Below, piece by piece: positions 1 to 11,929 of a stretch of 64,000 nt of DNA. The notes beneath the pieces were generated by a model, which was not told where the DNA came from, searched no databases, and worked only from the letters and a program-made list of their open reading frames with translations. Positions within the stretch are counted from its first letter, which is position 1. Every line of letters begins with the position of its first letter. Source of the stretch: Halichoerus grypus (Eukaryota; Chordata; Mammalia; Carnivora; Phocidae); assembly GCF_964656455.1 (NCBI RefSeq), contig NC_135719.1, positions 74,426,283-74,490,282 of the forward strand, written 5' to 3'. Made by a program: the position numbers and the translations under genes.

Positions 1-1833
1 ACAATACGGTGTTCTTGTTTAAGAGAGCTACTGCACACTGTAATGTACCAATGTTATATATTTCTCATCAGTTTTTACAGTTTCCACTGATTAAATATAT
101 ATTGACTCATAAAGCATTACCATCACATCAATTGTCACCAGATGCAAGCATATGTCATTTAAGTATTAACTATCATATAAAAATGGCAGCCTAGTTGTTT
201 AGAAGCCATAATCTGGTACCAGTCATTCCCAAATTTCCCTGATGCATTCGCAGTCACTCAGAAAGTGCTATTACCTCTGTGCTAATCTGCAGCCAAAGGA
301 CAGAAAAAATCTTTAGTAACTCTTTTCTTTGATTAAATATTCTATATATTTGTGGTAAATAACAGGTTTACCAATGTAGGAGAAAATGTGTTAGTGGCTT
401 AAAATTTTCCATAGTACTAGAAGATGGATGGTGAGGGCAGCTAAATAAGCTAAGCTCAACACAAATATCCATTAAAAATTCAAATGAATATAAATTGCTA
501 CTACGTAAAACCTATGTCATCAATATCATCATCTATAAAAATGAGTACCATATTTGCATCACATTATTTCTAGATGCTGTTAGCTCACTCCTTTATCTAT
601 GTTTTTTTTCATAAAGGACAATCACTAAATTCCTAGTTACAGCACAGTAACCTCAAGTGGCTCATAGAATCAACTCATAACAAACAAGTCTGAAGACATT
701 TAAAAACTACCTTGCTTTAGAAGTAGAAAAAAATATGAATACATGTTTTGCTAGGAGGAGAAGTGCATTTTATATGTTAACTATCGTATCAGATGGTGTA
801 GACACTGCCTAGACCATTAAAACCCTCTAGTAACTGATAGGTAATTGCTCATTTGCTGAATGTAGTGGCACAGCAGACAGAAGCTGTGAGAGAAACCATC
901 CTTCCTTGCTAATGTAACATGTAGAACGTGCTGCTACCACAACACTTAATGCTCACACTACTGAGTCATCTTTAATGCAAACACACATTTTCTGCCTTGC
1001 TTCTATGTTTTCCATTATAATGCAACACGAAAACAGTGTACATTGCATTCCATCCCTGTGAGGTTTGCACAAGCAGTTCCAAGTTAGACTAAATATTGTA
1101 TTGCTCTTATTATAGTGGATAAATATTTCAAAGTTTAGGAATTAAATATTTTATTTTTCAGTATGCTCTCTGCCACTATTATGAACTTTTTATAGCTTCT
1201 TCATTCATGGGAAATCTTGAGGGTTTCCTTTTTTAAATGTAAGACTATTATTTGTTTCCCCAAACAGAAGCAGATCAGAGTTAACAAATAAGTTCAATAA
1301 ATCACTTTATACTTGGTGTTACTAAGAACAGTATGCTTCTTCATATAAAGAGACTTTTCAAGGCATGTATCTTTTATCATAATAAAAGTTTGCTAACAAA
1401 AAAATAAATCAAGTAAACATTACATTTTTAAGTATACAGTTTCTCTCCTCATTTTTATAATAGTTAGCATAGGTTTTCTTGGCATACGTCTCTTTACTTA
1501 ACACAGGTATTTCTCACACTAAATTAAGACAACACATCCAAAGATGAGCATGTCCTGAGCTGTTTGGTTGAAATTTCCCACAAAATAAGAAACCAAGAAG
1601 CTGTTTATACATTTGCCTTAAAAGAAGTAGACTAATTATGTTAACTGATTTATTAATATATGAAGTTCTTTGTCCAATTATTAAAACTACAAAGAGACCA
1701 GGGAGCAATTTAAATGTCTAATGCACCTCAAAACCTCTTTCTTTAAGGTTAATTATAATTCCAAGCAAAGCTACTCTAGATAGGCCCCTTAGGTTTTATG
1801 CAGGTTTAAGTAAAATAATAACAATAACATTAC
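1..1833. other. CDIN1 intron 3' of residue 91; no recognised element
   Basis: AT-rich intronic sequence with no exon, SINE or L1 piece that I can recognise. Short open frames at 9-194 (+) and 1514-1708 (-) have no coding character. It includes several A/T homopolymers and ordinary intron composition. Confidence 0.6.
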
Positions 1834-1894
1834 CTCATTGGCCAGCTCCAGGAGCACTGGGGCAGTTCCATTTCTCCCCACTCCATTCAGGTAC
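1834..1894 (-). CDS. CDIN1: CDIN1 coding exon (residues 71-91)
   Basis: A 61-bp minus-strand exon between acceptor gtctgtctag|G and donor GAG|gtaatg. The first base completes arginine 71; the rest reads YLNGVGRNGTAPVLLELANE and ends on a codon boundary. The human protein as I recall it has VVKNGA and LLDLAN here, so four of 20 residues differ (77, 78, 81, 87) while the other three exons appear unchanged. The next exon should begin with valine and the DYAPS segment and lies left of position 1. An open frame continues through both splice sites (1789-2052), but it is intronic outside 1834-1894. Confidence 0.95.
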
Positions 1895-2279
1895 CTAGAC
1901 AGACAAAGCCAAGTGGTAATGCAGTGACAAGAAAAGGCCAGCATAGACTTGTCAGCATCCCCTGTGTGTACACGTTTCTCCTGGGCAAATGCCACGCTCA
2001 ACTCTAGTATGCTACTGTCATAGGAAAAGCATTGAAGGGAAAAGGAAAACAAAAAAAAACTTACCTCAAAACCACTGGAAACTTACTAACTGAAGTTGGG
2101 GGTGCGAGGTATGAGCAGGTTGGGCTCCCTTCCCTTCCATGAAGACAGAAGTGATTTTGAAAAGAACTAGCCCTGTCACCTGGCTTTATCTATACCACAA
2201 CCACCTTATGCGAAGAAAGTGAGTTTACTCTTATGGTTTGAAAAAAAGCATCCATTGGTTGACACCTTATTAAGAAACA

Positions 2280-2910
2280 AATGGAGCAGACCTGTCATCG
2301 GTGGGTCAGCACACCTTGTCAGGCAATACAAGGCATCATCTTTTATGTCCTGGATTTCTATCATAACCTCCATCCCTCCTCATTCCCTAACCCCACTATA
2401 AAAAAAAACCTACAAAAAAACCTCCCCAAATCCATCCCAGACATGGAAGCCAGAGTGATTTTTTTTTTAAGCAAAAATCTGAATGTGCCATTCTCCTCAA
2501 AACATTTCACAGCCCCACATTAAATCTCAAGATTCAATTATAACCACTTAGTACCTCTTACAAATTTCTTCATAATCTGGTTCCCACCTACTGTCCTCGG
2601 CCAGTCTCATCTGTAGTCACTGTTCTGCACTCCAACCCTCAGCTGGAGAACTCGTGATTCAGCTTACATGTAACTTTCTTCAATCCACCACAAGCCAGGA
2701 GAAAGTTAGGTGTCCCAAGGTACAATCGATGAGCACCTTGTAAATCTCTCCATCACTTAACACAGCGTCATATTGTATCTGCCTAGTTACTTGTCCACCT
2801 CAAACCCATCCCCCAATGCAGGGTTGAAAGCCTGACGAGGGTAGAAGAATTGTATTTTATTCCATTTATTATGCCTAAAACAGTTTTTGGCTTAAAATAG
2901 GTGATTGCAT
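2280..2910 (+). repeat. L2 LINE 3' remnant
   Basis: Diverged plus-strand similarity to the L2 3' half. Landmarks in order are a phrase like 'aatgtgccattctcctcaaaacatttcac', an 'ataatctggttcccacctac' phrase and a terminal 'acttaacacagcgtcatattg ... gttgaaagcc ... attgtattttattcc' region. Family assignment is from memory of the L2 consensus. Minus strand is sense for CDIN1, so this is antisense to it. Boundaries are approximate. Confidence 0.55.
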
Positions 2911-3574
2911 TATACATACATATATTTTTTCTTTAATAAATGACTGATTAATAACTTTTAAAAGCCATACTGGATAAGAAAAGAGAATTCAATATGGATG
3001 TTTTCTCTACAGTATGCCGTTTGAGTGAATAAATTAACAATATCTGTTTGATAGTAAAAATCAAGGTCAACAGATGAGGTCTTCCATGTAACTACCACAA
3101 GCAGACACTAAATTATATTATTTCACAAGTATGTTTATGAAGATGTATGATTTTCCTATAAACAAAGTGGAATAAAAGTAAATTATTCAAGGTAGGAAGT
3201 CTCAGGATCATTATAACTTCAAAGTAATTCTATTAAGTTCATTTTCCATAAACTGGGGACTTCCTTGAAAAAACTGTTTAGGAATCTAATTGAGAAATAA
3301 GCACTTTCAGAAGAAAAGAAAAAAAAAAAAAAAGGCAAGTGTGGTTTAGAGAAAGGTCCCTGGGAACCAGCTTAGCTCAGAACCTCACATCAACTCACAA
3401 CATTTCCATTGCACTGATAGGGCTGCTCCGGAAACAACCAATCAGTTCGGTCAAGTCTGACCAACTAATCCTGCATTCAAAGCCACCAAACATGCACATT
3501 CATTAAGGGTTCAGACTCTGGGTCAGATTAGTTAAGCCTATACTGATATTAGGGTATCTTCACAACTTTCTACT

Positions 3575-3960
3575 CAACATTCATTTATCCCACAAATATT
3601 TCTGAGAGCTAACTTGTATTGGGCCTGTTCCAGGTTCTGAAGGAGCAGCAGGGAACAAATCTTCCATGGTTCCTGCCATCACAGAGATGATATTGCAGTG
3701 GAGACAATGAAAACACAGAAATACATACATAATATAATGATATATTCTACGATAAAATGGAAGCTTAGATAGGTTGGTCGGGAAGCCATCTCCAAGTGAC
3801 ACGTGGGTCGAGGCCCATAAGAAAGCAAGCGGGGAGCCATGGGAGGAAGAACATTCCCAGCAAGACAACAGTAAGCACAAATGTCGGGAATGTGCCCGGG
3901 GTGTCTGAGGACCAGGAAAGGCTCTAGTATGACCAGAGCAGAGCTTTGAGAGCTGATAGG
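3575..3960 (-). repeat. L2 LINE 3' end, minus strand
   Basis: On the plus strand it begins with the complement of the L2 3' end (attcatttatcccacaaatatt) and continues with text such as ggttctgaaggagcagcag, then a region corresponding to 'aagaacattcccagcaagacaacagtaagcaca'-type L2 antisense sequence. The order fits an L2 inserted on the minus strand. The open frames at 3581-3880 and 3679-4044 fall in this old repeat and are not genes. Confidence 0.6.
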
Positions 3961-4609
3961 AAAAAATGAAAAAGAGTAGCTAGACCTCAGACCACTGCCT
4001 ATGCCAGGGAACTGTTGTTTGGACTCAAAACTCCATGGTTTCACGTAAATGTTGCATTAACCATTAACCAATGGAGTGCCTCTGTTAAGTTTAAAGAACA
4101 GGAGATGGTCAAACAATAATCCACTATATCTATATAGAAACATGTTCATACTTAATGCAGTAGAAATTCCTAATTATGAGCTTGTTAAAAGCTGCCTAGT
4201 TGCCAAGAAACAAGACCCCAGGGTACGGATGAAACCCGTCTGGGCTCTCTTAGCCGGTGAACAGTAAAGCTCTGAAATGGAACCCCATCCCCCAAGGTCG
4301 ACTGAGGGGCCTTCAAATGTTGAAAAGGGTAGGCCTGCTTCTGAATATATTTATTCTCCAATTTGTTTCCTAACTATATTCTGTAACACTTCAGAAGTAC
4401 TGGGGAAAAGAAATTAAGTGAAAATTAATTTGAAGTAAGTTTTCCTTTCTGGGAACTTTAATTGTCTTCTATACCAAGTGACAGATCAGTTTTATTCAAA
4501 TATTTAGATATGCAATCAAAGGAGCATACTAATTACAGAAAACATTCAGTAAGGACATGATCAGAAATTCCTAATGCTACCCTTCTCTGTATTCTCAAAA
4601 CATCTTGTG

Positions 4610-4750
4610 CAAACTTGCAGTGTAGACTTTCCATACATTTACAATGGTTTGTTTCTCTCTCCAATTGGACTGGAAGCATCTTGGGAGAGGCCTACACAAA
4701 TGAATGCTGAACTTACATCCAACAGATCCTTAGCAAAGGTCTGAATTATA
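4610..4750 (+). repeat. possible L2 3' fragment
   Basis: Short resemblance to the L2 3' end (tttctctctccaattggactggaagcatc then gagaggcc). It is too diverged for a firm call. Confidence 0.3.
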
Positions 4751-5015
4751 ACTGAGATATAAAGATGTGATTATGGATACTACATTAAGGTAACCTGGGC
4801 CATCTTCCTAATACCTATTTGTAAATTAAAACTACTTTGCACAGAAGCTATGTGCCATCCTCTAAGCTTTGCCATAGGAGGGCTAAGAACTGTTTATCCT
4901 GTGGGTTGAAACCATCCTTACAAGATCTTCATGGAAAGTCCATTTTATGTTTCTTTGAGTGTGAAAGATTTATTAGCATCTAAGATTAAAATGATATGTA
5001 CTGATTTAAAATATT

Positions 5016-5205
5016 TTTTAAAGATTTATTTATTTATTTATTTGAGAGAGAGAGAGCACACATGAGCACGAGGTGGGGGAGGCGGCAGGGGGAGAAGCAG
5101 ACTCCCCGCTGAGCAGGGAGCCTTATGTGGGGCTGATCCCAGGACCCTGGGATCATGACCTGAGCTGAAGGCAGACGCTTAACCGACTGAGCCACCCAGG
5201 CACCC
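5016..5205 (-). mobile_element. CAN-SINE (SINEC), minus strand
   Basis: tRNA-derived carnivore SINE read on the minus strand: the head (complement of 'gactgagccacccaggc') is at the right end and the (GA)n and A-tail complement (tttaaagatttatttattt) at the left. A perfect 15-bp target-site duplication, ctgatttaaaatatt, flanks it at 5001-5015 and 5206-5220, so this is a clean retroposition. It lies in the sense orientation within the CDIN1 intron. Confidence 0.95.
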
Positions 5206-5329
5206 CTGATTTAAAATATTAAAAAGTTATTTGATCTTTATTATTTTATAATAATTATTTTCATAATAATTATAATGGCATAACTTCAAAAAACTACCAA
5301 AATTCTGTTCTAAGCTTACAGCTGAATAC

Positions 5330-5490
5330 CATCTTTGTTGATTCTACCTTTAAAATTTCTGGAGCCCATCTCCAAGTATGCAGCTGTTTTTCCACTAAAA
5401 CAGAGCAGTTGAGGGCAGGTACCATGTCTTATTCACATTTGTATACTTGATTCCAGGCTTGGTAGATGGGACACAGTGAGTGCAAAGTAA
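5330..5490 (+). repeat. L2 3' end fragment
   Basis: Contains the typical L2 tail phrase 'gagggcaggtaccatgtctt ... cacatttgtatacttgattccaggcttggtagatggga'. It lies directly beyond the SINE at 5016-5205, which may have inserted near or in it. Confidence 0.5.
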
Positions 5491-6039
5491 GTTGTGATAA
5501 TTAAACAAAAAAGTAGTTCAAATTTTCAGAAACTATTTTTGTCATGTAATGTCAATAACATATTTGAGCTAGCCTTTTTTCCATGTGAAAATCTGAATGA
5601 AATTCAATTGATCTGATTCTCTAAAGCTAATAAAGCTTGCCCTCAAACAGTGTATGTTGGAAGAAGGGAAAAGATGGGAGACAACATTTCTAAACCTTGC
5701 TATTGATGGGGATTTGCAAATCTGACCACTTGTGAGTGTGTCTGTGTGTGTGCATACATGCCCCCGTGCAACAGTCTGGATGGCCTAAATAAATTTTACC
5801 AAGTATGTTTCCTGTTTGGAAATAAAATGCCATTGATACAGGGGTAAAGAATAGAGTTGTTTTCAGAATGCACACCAAGCTGTATCTGTACATACACAAC
5901 ATGAAGATCAAGTGAGGAAATTTCCTCAATAATTCAAAAGCTCGAGAAAACATTTTCAGCTGATATTTGGATACTTTGAACTTTCAGTTAACCATGATGG
6001 AATCACACTGTGGACTATATGGTTTATAAATACAGATTT

Positions 6040-6640
6040 CGAATTCTGAATTGAGATCATCTTAACACTAGCAAGAATGCAGAGACAAAGGAATTCTCTG
6101 ACTAGGTGCAATGGCGAAACCATTATAAACTTTCTAGACAGTAATTTGGCAACATATAAAATCTTTAAATGCTCATTATTTGCACCAGTAATTATATACA
6201 TAGAAATCTTAAAAAACTAATCCAAATTGCAAACACTTATGTACCTAAATGTTTATCACAGTATTATTTTTATATTACAACATTAGAAACATATATGTTC
6301 AACAGTTATAATTCAGTAAATTATGGTACTTTCATATGATGAAATAATGCAATCAATAAAATGTTTACAGAAAGCTTTCTACAAAGTGATACTATGTTGT
6401 ACACATTTTTCCAAGTACAAAATTCAGGATTCACAATGGTATATATAGTATGACCTCATCTATATAAAAATGGATTGACAAAAGACTACAATGAAAAATA
6501 CCACAGTGGTTACCTGTGGCTGCCACAATTATGTGCGATCATCCATTCCTTTCTATACCATCACAGGTGTGCTTAATTTCTACAATATGCAAGTATTACT
6601 TTTATAAAAGAAAAAGAATTAAAGAAAGTATTAGTATTGT
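6040..6640 (+). repeat. old L1 (L1ME-like) 3' end
   Basis: Plus-strand L1 ORF2 tail and 3' UTR signature: 'taatttggcaacatataaaa', 'gtaaattatggtactttcatatgatgaaataatgcaatcaataaaatg', and the late 'cacagtggttacctgtggctg ... tttctacaatatgcaagtattacttttata' motif followed by an A-rich tail. Decayed with no open frame. Subfamily not certain. Confidence 0.7.
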
Positions 6641-8061
6641 CAAACTGCTTAGATATGTTTTGATATAATACAATTTGCCTTTATTATTATCAGCTGGAAA
6701 ACAAAACTCTATAAAGGCCAATTTACCTTAGAGACTACAGGGACATTTAACCAGCACGTTTACAAGAGGCTGTGTGGTCAATCCATCTGAAAGGTAACAA
6801 CGTGGCCCATCTCCAAGCACAGAGTGCAGGGCAAAAAGCCAGGGAACAGGGTGGTCAAGTAAGAATTTGGTGAGACTGTTTTCTTATTAGACTGTCCATT
6901 ACAGCCTAACTTCACATTTTTACTTCAAAATTTGTGACTCCTTAAAACAACTGAGATTCTCACATTTAAATAAATTTATAAATATATATAAATATATGTG
7001 TATATATTTCTGTAGTCTCATTATTGCTCACCCAAATGTTCATCATTAAGTAACCATATTTACAGGAAAGAATTTTATTTCTGGCTTGACCAACTCAGAT
7101 AATCCAATAAAGTATGTTCATACCTCAATAATTAAATACACTTTTAAATGAAACTAAATTTTAAAAAGCAGCACCGAGAGGTCTTAGAAATCATCTAAGT
7201 AAAATGGCCTTTAAACAACAATGAAAATGACTGTCAGAGGGCAGCCCCATGGCCCGTAAGTGGATCTCCAAATTTCTAGGAAAGGCTCTATTTTCTACTG
7301 CTTATGTTACCAAGGCTTTAAAGCCTGGACATAGAACCAAACTTTTATATGATGGCCTAAGATGATCATTTTTATAAACAAAAATGTACTTTTTGACAGG
7401 TAAGTAACTTTTCAGTCTTTCTTTGGAGGGTCTGGATTCCAAAGCTGTTGCTGACTTCATAGCACTTTGTGAGCCATTCTTCATTTTTCATGAATGATTT
7501 AGGTTATAACTTGCATTCAAATGTTGATGTCACTGAAGAGACTATAAATTTGGAAAAAATCAATTCAAATTCTACAAAGACTTGTTTAGAGGGGAATTCT
7601 CCTAGACACAAAAGTGTGTGTGCATATGTGGTGTGTGTATCTTTAACAGACGCTACTACTGAAAACTGAACGCATCTCTTATCATACATGGCACAGTATA
7701 TAATTTTTTAAAAGGCTAATAACTTCAATAACTTTTATTTTCAATAAACACTTCTCAATTCTTAAAAAACGACTTTCCAGAAACACGATACCGTATTTAT
7801 TCCAGATACTCATTTCATTCATAAAATTTTTGTGCACAAAAATCATTCATCTAAAATCGGTGGTGTCACTATCGCCACAGAAACGTTGATCTGTCAATCT
7901 TAGGTGTAATAATTTAAGAGCATATTTCAGACAGCTTTCCTTTCCAATATGTCCTTGAAATATTTAAGAAACCAACAATTCTAATGCAAACCATTACCAT
8001 TTACAGTTATAAATTATTCAGTCATATTACAAAGACAGTATCGTTTTTAGAATTTTTTTTA
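6641..8061. other. intronic DNA, no recognised element
   Basis: AT-rich intron with a TA-rich run near 6970-7010 and GT-rich bits near 7610-7640. Small open frames at 7302-7484, 7469-7669 and 7504-7689 overlap on opposite strands and show no protein signature. Confidence 0.5.
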
Positions 8062-8074
8062 AAAAGCTACTTTA

Positions 8075-8354
8075 TTTTTTTATTTTATTTTATTTTATTA
8101 TGTTATGTTAATCACCATACATTACATCATTAGTTTTTGATGTAGTGTTCCATGATTCATTGTTTGCGTATAACACCCGGTGCTCCATGCAGAACGTGCC
8201 CTCTTTAATACCCATCACCAGGCTAACCCATCCCCCCATCCCCCTCCCCTCTAGAACCCTCAGTTTGTTTCTCAGAGTCGTAGTCTCTCATGGTTCCTCT
8301 CCCCCTCCGATTTCCCCCCTTCATTTTTCCCTTCCTACTACCTTCTTCTTTTTG
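8075..8354 (-). mobile_element. carnivore L1 3'-UTR fragment, minus strand
   Basis: 5'-truncated L1 with only the 3' UTR: the T-rich (ttttatttta)n left end is the tail complement, followed by 'ttatgttaatcaccatacat', 'gatgtagtgttccatgattc', 'ataacacccggtgctccatg' and 'cccctcccctctagaaccct'. It is flanked by a 13-bp duplication with one mismatch (aaaagctacttta at 8062-8074, aaaagccacttta at 8355-8367). This 3' UTR form is what I associate with arctoid carnivores. Confidence 0.9.
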
Positions 8355-8367
8355 AAAAGCCACTTTA

Positions 8368-9017
8368 AACCTTCTGTTTTAGAACAGAGGTTGAAAACTA
8401 TTTATAATAAATTAGGCCGAAATTAAAATATCCCCTGGACACTATGTTGGTGATTTAATACCCAGATTTTCTTTTTAAAATACAAAACCCCATTTAAAAT
8501 GTGACAGTTGTCTATTATTATCTATCTCCATATGTCCTTACTTGACATGTCCTTTTTCTTCATTTCTAAAATGGCAAACCCAATACTTATGATGCAAGAT
8601 AGAAGTGAACCAAAATTCAATCTTATTTTCTAATGTATTTTTCAACTTGTTGATCTAAATAAGAAAACTTGATTCGAGAACTTTCATACATATATGTAGA
8701 TACATGTGTGTATTAACATGCATCTATACAAGATATGCACTTACAGTAAGTTTAAAGTAGCCAACTGAGATTTCATAATACTGTAAGGATTTCTTACATA
8801 GTATGCATAACACACAATCAAGATAGTCTCACCATATTCTTTAAACACACCATTTGAGAAATCATTAAAAAAATATACCTTAAGTCTTAAGTAAGACTTG
8901 TATCACAATGCCCTGAAATGTTATATAGACAATTAATTTAGTAACCTAATTTATTCATAATTATTATTACAATTAATAGGTACTATGATACCCTCTAGTG
9001 GGGCAGGCAGGTCATAC
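8368..9017. other. intron before the residue 50-71 exon; nothing recognised
   Basis: AT-rich intronic sequence. No repeat, RNA gene or extra exon recognised. The CDIN1 exon begins immediately to its right. Confidence 0.5.
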
Positions 9018-9082
9018 CTCTGATAATAACTTTCAATCGCCTCTGAAGTATGATGTTTGGCATGTGTTCTTTTAATATGTTT
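9018..9082 (-). CDS. CDIN1: CDIN1 coding exon (residues 50-71)
   Basis: A 65-bp minus-strand exon between acceptor gtttcag|AAA and donor CAGAG|gtatga. It reads [20 protein letters not shown], then Q and AG of a split arginine codon. The residues agree with the mammalian protein as I remember it. The histidine- and basic-rich stretch followed by a helical EAIESYYQR fits the predicted helix-turn-helix N-terminal region. The phase (starts 0, ends 2) fits both neighbours exactly. Pyrimidines before the acceptor are good (ttttttgttttgtttcag). Confidence 0.96.
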
Positions 9083-9539
9083 CTGAAACAAAACAAAAAA
9101 AGATCTTTATGTTGTGTCACGCATCAGGTTCAAGAACAGAATGACATATCTCTTCATCCCAATATCTAGCACATAGGGCAAGCTGAATAATAGTTTGGGG
9201 ATTTGAGTGGTGGTAGGTCTTTTTTCCTTCTACTTTATGAATCTATGCATTTTAATCTCTACTGCTTGGCCAGGATGTCTTCAGCCTGTACCACAAGGTA
9301 CAGTATATATGTAAAAGCCAACAGGGTCATAGTAATTGAATCTAAATAAGTTTGCTTAGGGTTGCAGAGGGCAAAGAAAAACTTGTTCCCTCTTTCAACC
9401 TTTGTATTAATTTTCCCTCAATTCAATTCCATCTAAGTCCTCTGCACTCTAGTTTTACAATCCAATTGCCATTTTTAACCAGGAAGAACATTGCTTAAAA
9501 ACAACTTATTTGAAAACTACAAAAAGTAATTCCATAGAG

Positions 9540-9960
9540 ACTTGCCACTTGACTGACACCTGTCATCTCATGATAAATGACTCCATTTTCTGCCTCTCTT
9601 GCCTTCTGCCACTCCAGCAATGGTCATTTATCATCATCTCTGTCAGCAATGGAAAGCGGCACTGACAGTGCAAGTCAGCAAACATTTAGCACATGGAACC
9701 ACGCAACACAGGGAAATTATTATTGTCAGAATAATAATGGTTTAGCATAATTTATTACAGGTCCACCAAATAAGCAAAGGCTAGATGTTATTAGACAGAT
9801 GGATGGGTAGGCTTGGCAGGCCTCCACTGAGACGCAGGCGGTGCTTGATGTGGAAAGGAGAACATCCTCCAACCCAATCAGAGAGCTGGCAGTTCAATTA
9901 CAAAGAAATAAAGGGACATTCATCATTCAATTAGGCACCTGTCAACCCTCACAAAGGAGA
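9540..9960 (-). promoter_or_regulatory. candidate intronic regulatory element with TGACAG cluster
   Basis: In the 889-bp intron between two CDIN1 coding exons. Four exact TGACAG/CTGTCA cores (the MEIS/PREP/TGIF-type core) occur at 9560-9565, 9640-9645, 9663-9668 and 9939-9944; about 0.2 would be expected by chance in 400 bp. AT-rich homeodomain-like motifs (atttatc, caattag) are interspersed. No repeat is recognised here. Regulatory function is inference. Confidence 0.3.
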
Positions 9961-9971
9961 AAACTTCTAAC

Positions 9972-10017
9972 CTGGTACTCCTGGGAGAAGATGCTCAGCA
10001 GAGTGGCCTGCGATTGA
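9972..10017 (-). CDS. CDIN1: CDIN1 coding exon (residues 34-49)
   Basis: A 46-bp minus-strand exon between acceptor ttgttccag|T and donor CAG|gttaga. The first base completes the serine codon split from the preceding exon (AG+T); the next 45 bases read QSQATLLSIFSQEYQ, as in other mammals. It ends on a codon boundary. The neighbouring exon on its 3' side is only 889 bp away, while the intron on its 5' side is 49.4 kb. Skipping this exon alone would shift the frame. Confidence 0.96.
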
Positions 10018-11850
10018 CTGGAACAAATAAAAGAAGGACAAAGTTAATTACTGGAGTGCACGGCAAAGAAACAAAAGAGAAAGGAGCTTCAAAGGTAGGC
10101 CTGCTGCCCTGTAATCTAACAGAACATGAAAACAAGTGTGGAAAAGTTGTTCCAGATGAACACCTCAAACAAAGGCTTCCTGCTGCTAGGTCAAGGAGAC
10201 AGAAAAAGGGAAAGGGAAAAATATGGATGGTCTCGGAGCAAACGATCATACAATTTGGACGTTTTTTTAACTTTAGAATGATTATAAATCATGCCTGTAG
10301 CGTGCAGTTATGTTAAAACAGACCAAAAGGAAGCAAGGTTTACTTCCATTAGTAAGTGATAAGAGTCAAATCCCATAAACAGTGGAGAACAGGCGGTTCA
10401 CTCGCTGGCAGCATTCTAAATTTATTTTGTTAGCGGACAGGTATCCTCTCCTGCAGCTATCTCAGAGTCAGGGGGAAAAACTTTGGTCTTCACTAGAAGT
10501 AGCACCGAGAGACCACTGGAACGTTCCTACTGACACTAGTGGGCTTTGAAAATAGGAGCTTTCACAGCAGAAAGCCGAGGTCCTAGGGGTACGTCATTCC
10601 CAAAGACGGCCATAAGCCTTATGCATCCAAGACTCCACACAATGTCAAACACTTGGCAGTGAAACGACCTAGAAAACACTCTTCCCAAGTGGGAATTTGC
10701 CTATCACAATTGTGAACATTTAGAAATGGAACAGAATTTTTTTTTCCTCTAAAAAGCAATCAATATCCTACTGCTACTCTTTTTGATTGCCCTCTGTAGA
10801 TATATCTACCTTATCATATCTTGAGAACAATTAATTATTTCTGATATATTTTCTACTAAATGCTATCTGAACAAATTACAGTGTTAATAATTCGACTTTT
10901 ATGGTACACCAAAGCACTATGAATAATTAAAATTTTTCTATGCGTGAATGAAACCTCTTAAGCTCATCACAGGTAATTTGGAGAGTGTGAAATAAAAACA
11001 ATGACAGCATATTTCTTTACTCGCTGCCACAGTGTTGTCATCTTCTGCATACCATCATAGATTTGGCTTCAAAACCCTTTCCATTCTCATCAGACTACAA
11101 AAAAATAGGTTAAAAAACACAAACACTGTAAATGTTTAGCAAGGAAAACCGATCGTTACTAAAGAATTGCTTCAATAACTCAAAAGCACTGAGATTGAAT
11201 AAAAATTATAAAAAAAATTATAAACTCGCTATAGTCCAATTTTTTCAGTTTCCCTTTAAAAATGGAAACCACCTTTGAAAAAGCCAATTTTACACATAAA
11301 ATCTTCCTATTATTCCTGGCTTGCCTGAACTTCATATGAAATCACATACCCTAGTAGGGTTTCTGACAAACAGCTTCTGAAAAAAAAAAAAAAAATGGCA
11401 AAATTAAGCCCAGATCCTTACAAACTACTGAATAAGTCAATACATTAGATATTTATGTGCAATAAATAGACCCCCTCCTCATTGTACAGCAAAACATATT
11501 TAGGTTAATCATTTAATGATGGACAAAATGTTGGTTTCTAAGGGTCAGAAAATATGATGGCAATAAATGTGCTTGTAATTGGCAAGTTGGGGACCAATGA
11601 CTAAGGAGGAGGAAACGAAACTGTGAATAAAACAAAAATGTAACTGTGGACACCCAGAATGGGAAGACTAAGAGACAGCTGGAGAAATAAGTTTAGGAAT
11701 AAACAGTTTCAGAATAAGAAGTTGGTCAAGAGTTGAAGGTACTGTAAAAACAGAAGATGAGATAATGTCTTTAGCCAGGAAACTACCTTTAAACTGCTTA
11801 GAATTCAATTCAGCAGAAACTGTGGACAGAGACTATGAAGTAACCCATTT
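10018..11850. other. start of the 49-kb CDIN1 intron; mostly unassigned
   Basis: No repeat recognised. The frame at 10014-10316 (+) merely overlaps the CDIN1 exon on the other strand. About 10380-10690 keeps at least nine CpG dinucleotides, more than the neighbouring intron, and includes a CRE-like tacgtca near 10590. An A-run lies at about 11380-11395. Confidence 0.45.
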
Positions 11851-11929
11851 TCTCAGTGGCCAATGGGGTTAGAGAGAAGATTCCAGGAGGAGGTAAAACT
11901 GGCCTAGACATAAAGAGAGCAAATGACAT

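Noticed and set aside
1789..2052. 87-codon minus-strand frame as a separate gene
   Set aside because: Only 1834-1894 is coding (a CDIN1 exon); the rest is intron that happens to stay open, with clear GT/AG borders.
3581..4044. Two minus-strand frames of 99 and 121 codons
   Set aside because: Mutually overlapping in different frames and within L2 3' sequence.
10014..10316. 100-codon basic plus-strand frame
   Set aside because: Overlaps the CDIN1 exon on the other strand; no recognisable motif and low-complexity lysine/arginine content.
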